A stretch of DNA of 6,994 nt from Sphaerochaetaceae bacterium (GTDB lineage Bacteria > Spirochaetota > Spirochaetia > Sphaerochaetales > Sphaerochaetaceae): contig JAKSPF010000063.1 of NCBI GenBank assembly GCA_024405065.1, positions 1 through 6,994 on the forward strand, in the 5' to 3' direction. Numbering within the stretch: the stretch's first letter is position 1; each line of letters begins with the position of its first letter. This document shows, in pieces, positions 1 to 5,845 of this stretch. The notes beneath the pieces were generated by a model. The model made no database searches and was not told where the DNA came from. It saw only the letters and a list, made by a program, of their open reading frames with translations. The position numbers were made by a program, and so were the translations under genes.

Positions 1-80
1 GGAGCCTAAATTCTTCGGGAACTTAAGGTGGAGGCGAATGATGAGATTTAATTACGCTTTCCAGTTGAGCTTTGTTTACT

Positions 81-431
81 TCAAACTCTACCAAACCCAA
101 TCCACTCTAAACTTTTTTCAATACGTCCATTTCTGATTGGAATATTATCGTTGTTTAGTATGCCGTAAAGTTCCGTACAACACGCATCGCCAAAATGCTT
201 AAGTTTGTATTCTGGGTTCTTGCAACAGTCATAAATACGCCGAATATAGTCATTTTCATCATAAATCAGGTGTATGATGAGCTTTTTTACTGAATTAAGG
301 GTGTTGGCACTCATAAACGCCTCTTTCTGTGTATTTCGCCCTCCTGAAAAATAGCGAACAGTATCATGATACGAACTGACGTGATAAAGTGCTTCGTAAA
401 GCTCATTAATAATTGACACAAATACTTTCAA
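81..431 (-). CDS. Hypothetical protein, 77-116 residues, start uncertain
   Basis: I do not recognise this protein. The longest reading begins at a TTG (429-431) with no convincing ribosome binding site and gives 116 residues. An internal ATG at 312-314 has AGAGG five bases upstream and gives 77 residues (beginning MSANTLNSVKK), so it is the better-supported start on translation signals. However, the 39 residues before it also look protein-like (INELYEALYHVSSYHDTVRYF). The frame is open upstream of the TTG to a stop near 465 without an ATG, so the gene could also be a 5'-truncated remnant. Visible features are two Cys-Cys pairs (YDCCKNP and DACCTEL) and a mixed-charge, soluble composition with no signal peptide or membrane segment. 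It lies downstream of the DUF4160/DUF2442 pair on the same strand, about 80 bases away with a hairpin between. No function is proposed. Confidence 0.5.
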   Translation of the reverse strand: MKVFVSIINELYEALYHVSSYHDTVRYFSGGRNTQKEAFMSANTLNSVKKLIIHLIYDENDYIRRIYDCCKNPEYKLKHFGDACCTELYGILNNDNIPIRNGRIEKSLEWIGFGRV

Positions 432-453
432 GGGCGGTAGAAATGCTGCCCTT
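430..453. terminator. Hairpin between DUF2442 gene and next minus-strand gene
   Basis: AAGGGCGG pairs with CTGCCCTT (8 bp, one G-T pair) around an 8-base loop. On the plus strand it is followed by GTTTTGTATATTT, on the minus strand by the less T-rich GAAAGTATTT. It could end the DUF4160/DUF2442 transcript. It overlaps the TTG start of the next minus-strand gene, which argues for that gene starting further in. The U-tract is poor, so termination is only a suggestion. Confidence 0.4.
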
Positions 454-510
454 GTTTTGTATATTTATCAGGCAATTTTTTATTTTGAAATTAGCTCTGA
501 ATAGTTTGTT

Positions 511-780
511 TTATGCCATGTACTGTAACGGATACTTTTCGGGATTTTTAAGAGCCTCTAACTCAATATCTGCATCAAGTTCCGGCCAATGAAGATTGCC
601 TTCAAGATCAGATTCAACTTTTACAACAGAAAGAAGAGGTGCTCCTTCAAATACAGGATAGTCTGAATAAGAGATAAAGAATTCAGAGCCACCGGCTACA
701 ACCCATATTCCAAACTGAGAAACATTTGTTACTTCCGGTTTATCTGACTTGGTGAGCAAAATGCTTGTTCCAGCTTTCAT
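511..780 (-). CDS. DUF2442 family protein
   Basis: This 89-residue protein matches the DUF2442 pattern as I know it. It has VTNVSQFGIWVVAGGSEFFISYSDYPVFEGAPLL in the N-terminal half, followed by the family's LHWPELDADIELEALKNPEKYPL ending. The family is small, soluble and functionally uncharacterised; members are often encoded next to a DUF4160 protein, as here. The start is well supported: GGAGGAG lies 4 bases before the ATG on the minus strand, inside the coding sequence of the upstream DUF4160 gene, which overlaps by 41 bases in another frame. A strong internal ribosome binding site could allow more of this protein than of its partner, which would suit an antitoxin-like role. That role is inference; no DNA-binding motif is obvious. 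It has no transmembrane segment or signal peptide. Confidence 0.8.
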   Translation of the reverse strand: MKAGTSILLTKSDKPEVTNVSQFGIWVVAGGSEFFISYSDYPVFEGAPLLSVVKVESDLEGNLHWPELDADIELEALKNPEKYPLQYMA

Positions 781-985
781 TAATCTCCTCCAGTCTGCTT
801 TCTATTGTTTTCTGTATTCTAACGACTTCTGAATCAGAAAGGTTTATTATTTTTGCAACCTCAATTTTCGGTTCAATCCAAAATTTAACTTCTCCGTCAG
901 GACAAGATACATGGATATGCTTTCGTGACTCTTCTCTTGAGAAAAAGTAAAATCTATAACTTCCTTCAATAAATACAGTTGGCAT
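740..985 (-). CDS. DUF4160 family protein
   Basis: The protein begins MPTVFIEGSYRFYFFSREES, followed by KHIHV, GEVKFWIEPKIEVA and a C-terminal helix ending ESWNKHF. This is the usual DUF4160 layout (MPT-F--YRF-F-S-E, HIHV, A/VKFW, then W---F). I place the start at the ATG of MPT (983-985), giving 81 residues, because family members begin there and an AGG lies 7 bases upstream. An in-frame ATG eight codons earlier (1007-1009) lacks a ribosome binding site. Members are often paired with DUF2442 proteins, and the pair has been regarded as a possible toxin-antitoxin module, but I know of no established activity. The conserved HIHV and KFW residues suggest a compact fold that might bind a ligand or act on nucleic acid; that is speculation. 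It is the first gene of the two-gene unit. Confidence 0.8.
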   Translation of the reverse strand: MPTVFIEGSYRFYFFSREESRKHIHVSCPDGEVKFWIEPKIEVAKIINLSDSEVVRIQKTIESRLEEINESWNKHFAHQVR

Positions 986-992
986 AGCAAAA

Positions 993-1030
993 CCTGTATA
1001 TAATATCATCTAAAAAATGATAAAAGTCCA
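993..1030 (-). promoter_or_regulatory. Possible promoter of DUF4160/DUF2442 unit
   Basis: Read on the minus strand, a TGGACT element is followed about 19 bases later by TATTATATACA just before the preferred DUF4160 start. The -10 resembles consensus but the -35 match and spacing are poor, so this is a weak prediction. The rest of the 1010-1185 divergent intergenic stretch is AT-rich, and I see no other clear element in it. Confidence 0.25.
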
Positions 1031-1185
1031 CTCTATTTTTAAAATAACAGTTTTAATTCACTCGGTTAGAGTTTTGGTTGGAGTTGAGGGATTTTCAATC
1101 CTTGTCAGTTCATAGGTGTATGATTTGCCGTTTTGAGATTTTCTGTGTAAATTAGTTCCGTATATCAAACGGAGGTGTGGGTTAT

Positions 1186-1521
1186 ATGCCGGCAGACCTG
1201 CCTGAAAGATTGGCGGTTTACAGCAATCTTGTCCTTGCGGCGATGTCAGATGAAGATGATGACCCGTTATGGCAACGGTTTTACCGTATACAGATTGCAT
1301 CATTTTTTCTTTCTAAAAAGAACCTCAGATTCAAGCTTGAGGAGGCTTGTCGTGCTTACAGAATGATTGTAAACCGCTGGTGTGACGTTAAAACGGACAT
1401 TGAAGATTGTGACATACCGATTCGTAACATTGATAATCTTTTCAAGACCATACTGATTGATTATCCGTACGACTGTGAAGAAGAATGCAAAGCCGTTTCT
1501 ACCGTACCGGTGTCATTCTGA
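1186..1521 (+). CDS. Hypothetical protein, 111 residues
   Basis: I do not recognise this protein. The chosen start is the ATG at 1186, ten bases after a strong GGAGG (1171-1175). A GTG three codons earlier sits too close to that site to be used. The sequence begins MPADLPERLAVYSNLVLAAM and then has an acidic run SDEDDDPLW. A helical, charged middle follows (FYRIQIASFFLSKKNLRFKLEEACRAYRMIVNRW). It has four cysteines in its C-terminal two thirds, including a C-EEE-C arrangement near residues 97-101 (DYPYDCEEECKAV). There is no signal peptide; the hydrophobic stretches are short and amphipathic, so it is probably cytoplasmic. It lies about 210 bases upstream of a sigma factor gene on the same strand. 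The intervening promoter and hairpin suggest separate transcription. A regulator of that sigma factor is conceivable from position only. Confidence 0.65.
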   Translation: MPADLPERLAVYSNLVLAAMSDEDDDPLWQRFYRIQIASFFLSKKNLRFKLEEACRAYRMIVNRWCDVKTDIEDCDIPIRNIDNLFKTILIDYPYDCEEECKAVSTVPVSF

Positions 1522-1524
1522 CAC
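1510..1524. promoter_or_regulatory. Inverted repeat GTGTCA-TTC-TGACAC
   Basis: A perfect 6-bp inverted repeat with a 3-base spacer spans the stop codon of the 111-residue gene. The same half-site TGACAC recurs at 1559-1564 and 1570-1575, so this may be one part of an operator cluster upstream of the sigma gene. I do not recognise it as the site of a known regulator. Confidence 0.4.
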
Positions 1525-1529
1525 AAAAA

Positions 1530-1575
1530 ATGACGACTTTTCAGTTAGTGTATAATTTTGACACGTTTTTGACAC
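1530..1575 (+). promoter_or_regulatory. Candidate distal promoter of sigma gene with TGACAC direct repeats
   Basis: A perfect TATAAT stands at 1551-1556. A weak -35 (ATGACG, 1530-1535) lies 15 bases upstream. Two TTGACAC copies follow immediately (1558-1564 and 1569-1575), 11 bases apart and so about one helical turn. They overlap the expected transcription start near 1563, which is a typical position for a repressor site. Use of this promoter would give a leader of about 170 bases before the sigma gene. Confidence 0.4.
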
Positions 1576-1589
1576 ATTTTCTGATAACA

Positions 1590-1616
1590 GAACCGACAGA
1601 GCCGGTTCGTCTTTTC
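1590..1616 (+). terminator. Hairpin in the sigma gene leader
   Basis: GAACCG (1590-1595) pairs with CGGTTC (1603-1608) around the loop ACAGAGC, and is followed by GTCTTTTC. It may be a weak terminator for the upstream 111-residue gene. If transcription starts near 1563 it could instead be a leader structure or attenuator for the sigma gene. The T-tract is short. Confidence 0.4.
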
Positions 1617-1669
1617 TGAAATTGCCGTAAAAAATATATGCAATTGCTTGTGTATCAATGAAATATGGT

Positions 1670-1699
1670 TTGATTGGCATAAAAATTGCTTCGCATAAA
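1670..1699 (+). promoter_or_regulatory. Candidate proximal promoter of sigma gene
   Basis: TTGATT (1670-1675) is followed after 18 bases by CATAAA (1694-1699), giving a start near 1706 and a short leader ending in the GAGGTG ribosome binding site. The match is moderate. It is an alternative or an addition to the TATAAT promoter 115 bases upstream. Confidence 0.35.
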
Positions 1700-1730
1700 G
1701 TGAAGTCTTTATTTTTGTGAGGTGAGTGTT

Positions 1731-2573
1731 ATGGCAAGAATCGGTAAAGAATTTGAGACAACAGCCCTTTCCGTATATCTGTCTGAGGTTGAGAAGGTTC
1801 CTCTTCTTTCTCAGGAAGAGGAATATGAACTTGCCGTGCGTGCCAAAAGCGGTGATTTACGTGCAAGGGACAGAATTGTATCGGCAAATACACGTTTTGT
1901 GATAAGCGTCGCCAAAAAATTTCAGGGCAGAGGACTTTCTCTTGAAGATCTTATAAGTGAGGGTAATATAGGTCTTCTGATTGCAGTTGATAAATTTGAA
2001 CCGGAAAAGGGTTATCATTTCATCAGTTACGCAATCTGGTGGATAAGGCAGTCAATTCTGAAGGCTCTTGCTGACAAATCAAGGATGATAAGGCTTCCGA
2101 TGAACAAAGCGGCTGATTATGTTCAGGTTCAGTCCGTGAAGTACAGACTTGAGCAGGACGGGGAGCAGACTTCTCTTGAAAATATTGCCGGAGAGTGTGA
2201 TATGACTGCTTCTCAGGTGGCTGAAATTCTGAGTTATGCAAGAGACGTAATGAGCCTGAATACTCCCGTGTCTGAGGGTGAGGGTACTGCGTTCGGTGAT
2301 TTTATTGAAAGTGACGATGCCGGTCCTGAGGATATTGTGATTGAAGAGTCTCTTTCAGAATCTGTTGACAGACTGCTCGGTGAACTTTCGGAGAAAGAGA
2401 GGGATGTGATTGTGAGAAGGTTCGGTCTGCATGATGTTGAACAGATGAGTCTTCAGGAAATAGGTGAGATTTACGGTCTTACAAAGGAAAGAATCCGTCA
2501 GATAGAAAAGAAGGTTCTGGACGGTTTCAGAGGAGATTCCAGAGTTCAGGATATGAAGTGTTACATTGCGTGA
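1731..2573 (+). CDS. RNA polymerase sigma factor, sigma-70 family (group 1/2 type, no region 1.1)
   Basis: This cytoplasmic protein directs RNA polymerase to promoters. The 280-residue form starts at the ATG at 1731, eight bases after GAGG; a GTG three codons earlier overlaps that ribosome binding site. Region 1.2 spans about residues 11-45 (SVYLSEVEKVPLLSQEEE). Region 2 follows at about 50-120, with NTRFVISVAKKFQGRGLSLEDL and then ISEGNIGLLIAVDKFEP. The core-binding and -10-melting element YAIWWIRQSI starts at Tyr100. Region 3 is about 120-195. Region 4 is about 205-270, with its helix-turn-helix from Met239 (MSLQEIGEIYGLTKERIRQIEKK). It lacks region 1.1 and is much shorter than primary RpoD, so it may be an alternative (RpoS- or SigA-paralogue-like) factor; small primary factors also exist, for example in Bacteroidetes. 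The C-terminus ends DGFRGDSRVQ rather than the usual RKLRHPSR. It is followed by a strong terminator and so is probably monocistronic. Confidence 0.93.
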   Translation: MARIGKEFETTALSVYLSEVEKVPLLSQEEEYELAVRAKSGDLRARDRIVSANTRFVISVAKKFQGRGLSLEDLISEGNIGLLIAVDKFEPEKGYHFISYAIWWIRQSILKALADKSRMIRLPMNKAADYVQVQSVKYRLEQDGEQTSLENIAGECDMTASQVAEILSYARDVMSLNTPVSEGEGTAFGDFIESDDAGPEDIVIEESLSESVDRLLGELSEKERDVIVRRFGLHDVEQMSLQEIGEIYGLTKERIRQIEKKVLDGFRGDSRVQDMKCYIA

Positions 2574-2597
2574 AATACAATACATACTGAAATAATC

Positions 2598-2627
2598 GGG
2601 GTGAGGATTTTCACCCCTGTTTTTTTA
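2598..2627 (+). terminator. Rho-independent terminator of sigma gene
   Basis: GGGGTGA (2598-2604) pairs perfectly with TCACCCC (2611-2617) around a GGATTT loop, followed by TGTTTTTTTA. It begins 25 bases after the sigma gene stop and separates that gene from ppdK. Confidence 0.9.
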
Positions 2628-2656
2628 TTGACAGAAACAGATTTTTCAAAGATAAT
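2628..2656 (+). promoter_or_regulatory. Promoter of ppdK
   Basis: TTGACA (2628-2633), a 17-base spacer and GATAAT (2651-2656) make a near-consensus housekeeping promoter directly after the terminator. The start would be near 2663, leaving a leader of about 33 bases with AAGGA (2684-2688) seven bases before the ATG. Such a strong promoter fits high expression of a central metabolic enzyme. Confidence 0.8.
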
Positions 2657-2695
2657 CTCGCCCGTTTATATGGTTAAAAAAAGAAGGATTTGTTT

Positions 2696-5395
2696 ATGGC
2701 AAAAAAAATTGACAAATGGGTTTACTTCTTCGGTAACGGTGTTGCCGAAGGTACGGCAAGCATGAAAGATATTTTGGGCGGTAAGGGTGCCAACCTTGCC
2801 GAGATGACCAGCATAGGTCTGCCGGTGCCTCCCGGATTTACAATCAGTACTGAGGCATGTGATTATTTTTCAAAGCATGAAGGTTCTTATCCTGATGGAA
2901 TGAGGGAAGAGGTTCTTATCAATCTGAAGCAACTTGAAAAGACGATGGGTGCAAAGCTTGGCGATCCGGTGAATCCCCTTTTGGTTTCAGTCCGTTCAGG
3001 TGCTGCTCAGTCAATGCCCGGTATGATGGATACTGTTTTGAATCTCGGGCTCAATCCGGATACGGTTGAGGCAATGGCAAAGAAAACGAATAACGAGCGT
3101 TTTGCATGGGACAGTTACAGACGTTTCATACAGATGTTCGGTGATGTTGTGATGGGTGTGCCTCATGCCAAATTTGAAGAGGCAATTCAAGACGTCAAGG
3201 ATGAAGAAGAACTCACATGGGATTATGAGCTTACTACTGAAAACCTCCAGAATCTCGTGAAAAGATACAAAAGAATTTACAAAAGACATACCGGTGAAGA
3301 TTTTCCCACAGATCCGCAGGAACAGCTTTTCAAGGCAATTGATGCTGTGTTCCGTTCGTGGAATAACGACAGGGCAATCAAGTACCGCCGTATGAATGAT
3401 ATCCGCGGACTTCTCGGGACTGCAGTGAATGTTCAGAGTATGGTGTTCGGAAATATGGGTGACACATCCGGAACCGGTGTTGCATTCACTCGTGACCCAT
3501 CAACCGGAGATAATCATTTTTACGGTGAGTATCTTATGAATGCACAGGGTGAAGATGTTGTTGCAGGTATCAGAACACCGCAGTCAATAGATACTCTCTG
3601 TAAGGTGAATCCCGAAGTTTACAAACAGCTTTGCGGTATAAGGGAAATTCTTGAAAAGCATTATCACGATATGCAGGACATGGAGTTTACCATTCAGGAA
3701 GGTAAACTCTATATGCTTCAGACAAGAAACGGTAAGAGGACGATTTTTTCGTGGCTCAGGTCTCAGGTTGAAATGGTTGAGGAAGGTCTTATTGATGTCA
3801 ATACCGCCGTTTCACGTGTTCCGGCTTCCGAGTTCAACAAACTTTTTGCTCCGATCCTTGACCAGAATGAAATTAAGTCAAAGGGTATAAAACCTGTTAC
3901 CACCGGTCTGAATGCGTCTCCCGGAGGAGCCTGCGGTCAGGTTTATTTTACCGCTGAAGACGCCGAAAAACAGGCAGAACAGGGGCACGATGTTATTCTT
4001 GTAAGAACAGAAACTTCACCTGAAGATATAGGCGGTATGGCTGTTTCAAAGGGAGTTGTGACTTGCCGCGGAGGAATGACAAGCCACGCTGCTGTTGTTG
4101 CAAGAGGTATGGGTTGTCCATGTGTTTCAGGTGCCGGTGAAATTGTTGTCAACATTGCAAAGAAATGCTTTGACGTGAACGGTGTCACGGTGAATGAAGG
4201 TGATTATATTTCAATAGACGGTTTTTCAGGTGCTGTTTATGCTGAGAAAATTCAGGTAAAACCTTCGGAAATCGTGCAGGTTCTCAACGGAACAATGAGA
4301 GAGAGTGATTCCAATCTGTTTCAGAATTACAAAAAGTTCATGGGTTACGTTGACAGCATAAAGACAATGGGTGTGAGGACAAATGCAGATACCCCTCAGG
4401 ATACTCACATGGCGGTGATGCTCGGTGCCGAGGGTATCGGTTTGTGCAGAACCGAACATATGTTCTTCGGCGGTTCGAGAATTATTTCCATGAGAAAGAT
4501 GATTCTTGCCAACAATCTCAGGGAGCGTGAGGCTGCTCTTGAGGAGATTCTGCCGATGCAGAGAGAAGACTTTGAGGCAATGTTTACGGAATTAAACGGT
4601 CTTCCCGCAAATATCAGACTCCTTGATCCTCCTCTCCATGAATTCCTGCCCAACGATTCCACAACAAGGCATGAAATGTCACTCAAACTCGGGGTGAGTG
4701 TTGAGGATATTGCAAAAAAATGTTCAAATCTGCATGAATTCAACCCGATGCTCGGTTTCAGAGGTTGCCGTCTTGCGGTGATTTATCCTGAAATTCTCAA
4801 GATGCAGGTTCGTGCGATAATTGAAGCGGCAATTAACGTCCAGAATCGCGGGATAAAGGTTTTCCCGGAAATTATGATTCCTCTTGTGGGTCACTACAAA
4901 GAGTTCAGTTTCTGTAAAGAACATGCTGAAGAGGTGATCAACCAGATTTTCAAAGAGAAAAACACAACAGTCAATTATGAAATCGGTACAATGATTGAAG
5001 TTCCCAGAGCGGCGTTGACTGCAGATGAGATTGCAAAGGAAGCGGCGTTCTTCAGTTTCGGTACAAATGACCTCACTCAGATGACATGCGGTTTCTCACG
5101 TGATGATGCCGGTTCATTCCTCGGTCATTATGTCAGTGATGCGGATAAGGGCTTCTATGAGTATGATCCGTTTGCAACGATTGATGTTGACGGAGTGGGT
5201 AAGATTTTGTCCATGGCGGCAAAGCTCGGAAGGTCCGTTAAACCGGATATCAGACTCGGTATATGCGGCGAGCACGGCGGCGATCCCAAAACCATTGCTT
5301 TCTGTCAGAAAGTGGGTCTGAACTACGTTTCGTGCTCTCCGTACAGGGTTCCGATTGCTCGTCTTGCGGCTGCGCAGGCGACTATACAGGAGTAA
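2696..5395 (+). CDS. ppdK: Pyruvate, phosphate dikinase
   Basis: This cytoplasmic enzyme interconverts pyruvate + ATP + phosphate and PEP + AMP + pyrophosphate, linking glycolysis and gluconeogenesis. The start is the ATG at 2696 after AAGGA, giving 899 residues, close to the usual 870-900; a TTG two codons earlier is disregarded. The N-terminal nucleotide-binding domain (about 1-350) has GGKGANLAEM at 28-37, VRSGA around Arg100, TRDPSTG at 265-271 and MLQTRNGKRT from 340. The central swivelling domain (about 395-520) has GGMTSHAAVVARG with the phosphate-carrying His464 and the nearby regulatory-type Thr462. The C-terminal PEP/pyruvate barrel (about 535-899) has LCRTEHMFF (Arg585), LDPPLHEF (643-650), FGTNDLTQ (788-795) and ICGEHGGDP with catalytic Cys857. 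All key residues appear intact. It is a pyrophosphate-linked enzyme of the kind common in anaerobes. It has its own promoter, and a hairpin follows the stop. A PPDK regulatory protein is not seen here. Confidence 0.98.
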   Translation: MAKKIDKWVYFFGNGVAEGTASMKDILGGKGANLAEMTSIGLPVPPGFTISTEACDYFSKHEGSYPDGMREEVLINLKQLEKTMGAKLGDPVNPLLVSVRSGAAQSMPGMMDTVLNLGLNPDTVEAMAKKTNNERFAWDSYRRFIQMFGDVVMGVPHAKFEEAIQDVKDEEELTWDYELTTENLQNLVKRYKRIYKRHTGEDFPTDPQEQLFKAIDAVFRSWNNDRAIKYRRMNDIRGLLGTAVNVQSMVFGNMGDTSGTGVAFTRDPSTGDNHFYGEYLMNAQGEDVVAGIRTPQSIDTLCKVNPEVYKQLCGIREILEKHYHDMQDMEFTIQEGKLYMLQTRNGKRTIFSWLRSQVEMVEEGLIDVNTAVSRVPASEFNKLFAPILDQNEIKSKGIKPVTTGLNASPGGACGQVYFTAEDAEKQAEQGHDVILVRTETSPEDIGGMAVSKGVVTCRGGMTSHAAVVARGMGCPCVSGAGEIVVNIAKKCFDVNGVTVNEGDYISIDGFSGAVYAEKIQVKPSEIVQVLNGTMRESDSNLFQNYKKFMGYVDSIKTMGVRTNADTPQDTHMAVMLGAEGIGLCRTEHMFFGGSRIISMRKMILANNLREREAALEEILPMQREDFEAMFTELNGLPANIRLLDPPLHEFLPNDSTTRHEMSLKLGVSVEDIAKKCSNLHEFNPMLGFRGCRLAVIYPEILKMQVRAIIEAAINVQNRGIKVFPEIMIPLVGHYKEFSFCKEHAEEVINQIFKEKNTTVNYEIGTMIEVPRAALTADEIAKEAAFFSFGTNDLTQMTCGFSRDDAGSFLGHYVSDADKGFYEYDPFATIDVDGVGKILSMAAKLGRSVKPDIRLGICGEHGGDPKTIAFCQKVGLNYVSCSPYRVPIARLAAAQATIQE

Positions 5396-5405
5396 TGTTA
5401 TTCTG

Positions 5406-5411
5406 TATAAT
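5406..5411 (+). promoter_or_regulatory. Possible -10 box (TATAAT) for tRNA-Thr
   Basis: A perfect TATAAT lies just after the ppdK stop and 33 bases before the tRNA. No good -35 is visible 16-18 bases upstream. Transcription from here would start near 5418, at the base of the hairpin that precedes the tRNA. Confidence 0.4.
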
Positions 5412-5416
5412 CAAAA

Positions 5417-5439
5417 GGTCACGTTCAGAGAACGTGGTC
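5417..5439 (+). terminator. Hairpin between ppdK and tRNA-Thr
   Basis: GGTCACGTTC (5417-5426) pairs with GAACGTGGTC (5430-5439), 10 bp with two G-T pairs and a 3-base AGA loop. It may end or stabilise the ppdK message. Because only TTCTG follows, it is not a classic intrinsic terminator. It may equally be a leader structure removed by RNase P when the tRNA is processed. Confidence 0.5.
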
Positions 5440-5443
5440 TTCT

Positions 5444-5515
5444 GCCAGAATGGCTCAGGGGTAGAGCAGCTCACTCGTAATGAGCAGGTCTTGGGTTCGA
5501 ATCCCAATTCTGGCT
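5444..5515 (+). tRNA. tRNA-Thr (anticodon CGU)
   Basis: The cloverleaf is complete. The acceptor stem GCCAGAA/TTCTGGC (5444-5450 with 5508-5514) and the D stem GCTC/GAGC are perfect. The anticodon stem GCTCA/TGAGC carries the loop CTCGTAA with CGT at 5476-5478. The variable region is AGGTC, and the T arm is TTGGG/CCCAA with loop TTCGAAT. It reads ACG threonine codons. Position 37 is A, as expected for a substrate of t6A modification, which the TsaD encoded 330 bases downstream helps to make. The discriminator base is T and the 3' CCA is not encoded, so a CCA-adding enzyme is required. No terminator is visible right after it, so the following small gene may be cotranscribed. Confidence 0.95.
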
Positions 5516-5614
5516 TTCTGAATGGAGTTTTGAAAGTTTGCTCTATTAAACCGATAAGAAGGCGCGGAGGTTTCTGCAATTGACTATTGCGTGTTTTGAG
5601 GGTACTTTATAAGC

Positions 5615-5845
5615 ATGAATAAAATCATCACACACACGGACTCTGAGAGTCTTTTTATTCCTCAGAAAAAGGGAAAGCGTGGTGCCAAAGTTTACGGTTT
5701 ACCAATGTCACGTGAACTTGCGTCATACATTGATGATGTTTCTCCGGACGCTCAGCGGCAGCGACTTTTCAGTATGTTTTTTGCCGGGAAATTTTCTCCT
5801 GTTAATGTTGTTGAGGAAAGTGACGGATTTGACGGTGATTTTTAA
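5615..5845 (+). CDS. Hypothetical protein, 76 residues, coupled to tsaD
   Basis: I do not recognise this protein. It starts at the ATG at 5615, twelve bases after GAGGG (5598-5602), a rather long spacing. The N-terminal half is basic (FIPQKKGKRGAKVYGLPMSREL). The middle looks helical (ELASYIDDVSPDAQRQRLFSMFFAGKF) and the C-terminus is acidic (VVEESDGFDGDF). There is no signal peptide or membrane segment. Its TAA stop shares an A with the tsaD ATG (TAATG), so the two are probably translationally coupled. TsaD's own ribosome binding site is weak, which supports both the reality of this gene and its coupling. A role tied to tRNA modification is possible from position only; it does not resemble the known partners TsaB, TsaC or TsaE. 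Confidence 0.7.
   Translation: MNKIITHTDSESLFIPQKKGKRGAKVYGLPMSRELASYIDDVSPDAQRQRLFSMFFAGKFSPVNVVEESDGFDGDF

Noticed and set aside
2..136. Plus-strand open frame with GGTGGAGG before an ATG at 38
   Set aside because: It gives only about 33 aromatic-rich residues, runs antisense to a longer gene, and the frame has no recognisable character.
1058..1303. 81-residue minus-strand frame whose end (NGKSYTYELTRIENP) faintly recalls the N-terminus of IS1634-type transposases
   Set aside because: It overlaps the better-supported plus-strand gene, has no ribosome binding site or suitable start between 1065 and 1186, and the resemblance is too short to support a transposase remnant.
81..1521. Shared IPIRN motif in the two unknown proteins at 81-431 and 1186-1521
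   Set aside because: Only five residues agree and the spacing to other weak similarities differs, so common descent is not supported.
5444..5515. tRNA as an attachment site for an integrated element
   Set aside because: No integrase and no repeat of the tRNA 3' end are seen in the window; the downstream genes are housekeeping.
5382..5579. Minus-strand frame of 65 residues over the tRNA (LGFEPKTCSLRVSCSTPEPFWQ)
   Set aside because: This is the translated antisense of the tRNA, a common artefact in protein databases.
5263..5583. Plus-strand open frame of 106 residues across the ppdK end and the tRNA
   Set aside because: It overlaps ppdK in another frame and covers the tRNA; it is a chance frame.
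5580..5612. TTGACT followed by TTTATAA as a promoter for the small gene before tsaD
   Set aside because: The -10 would sit immediately before the ATG and overlap the ribosome binding region, giving an implausible, nearly leaderless message.
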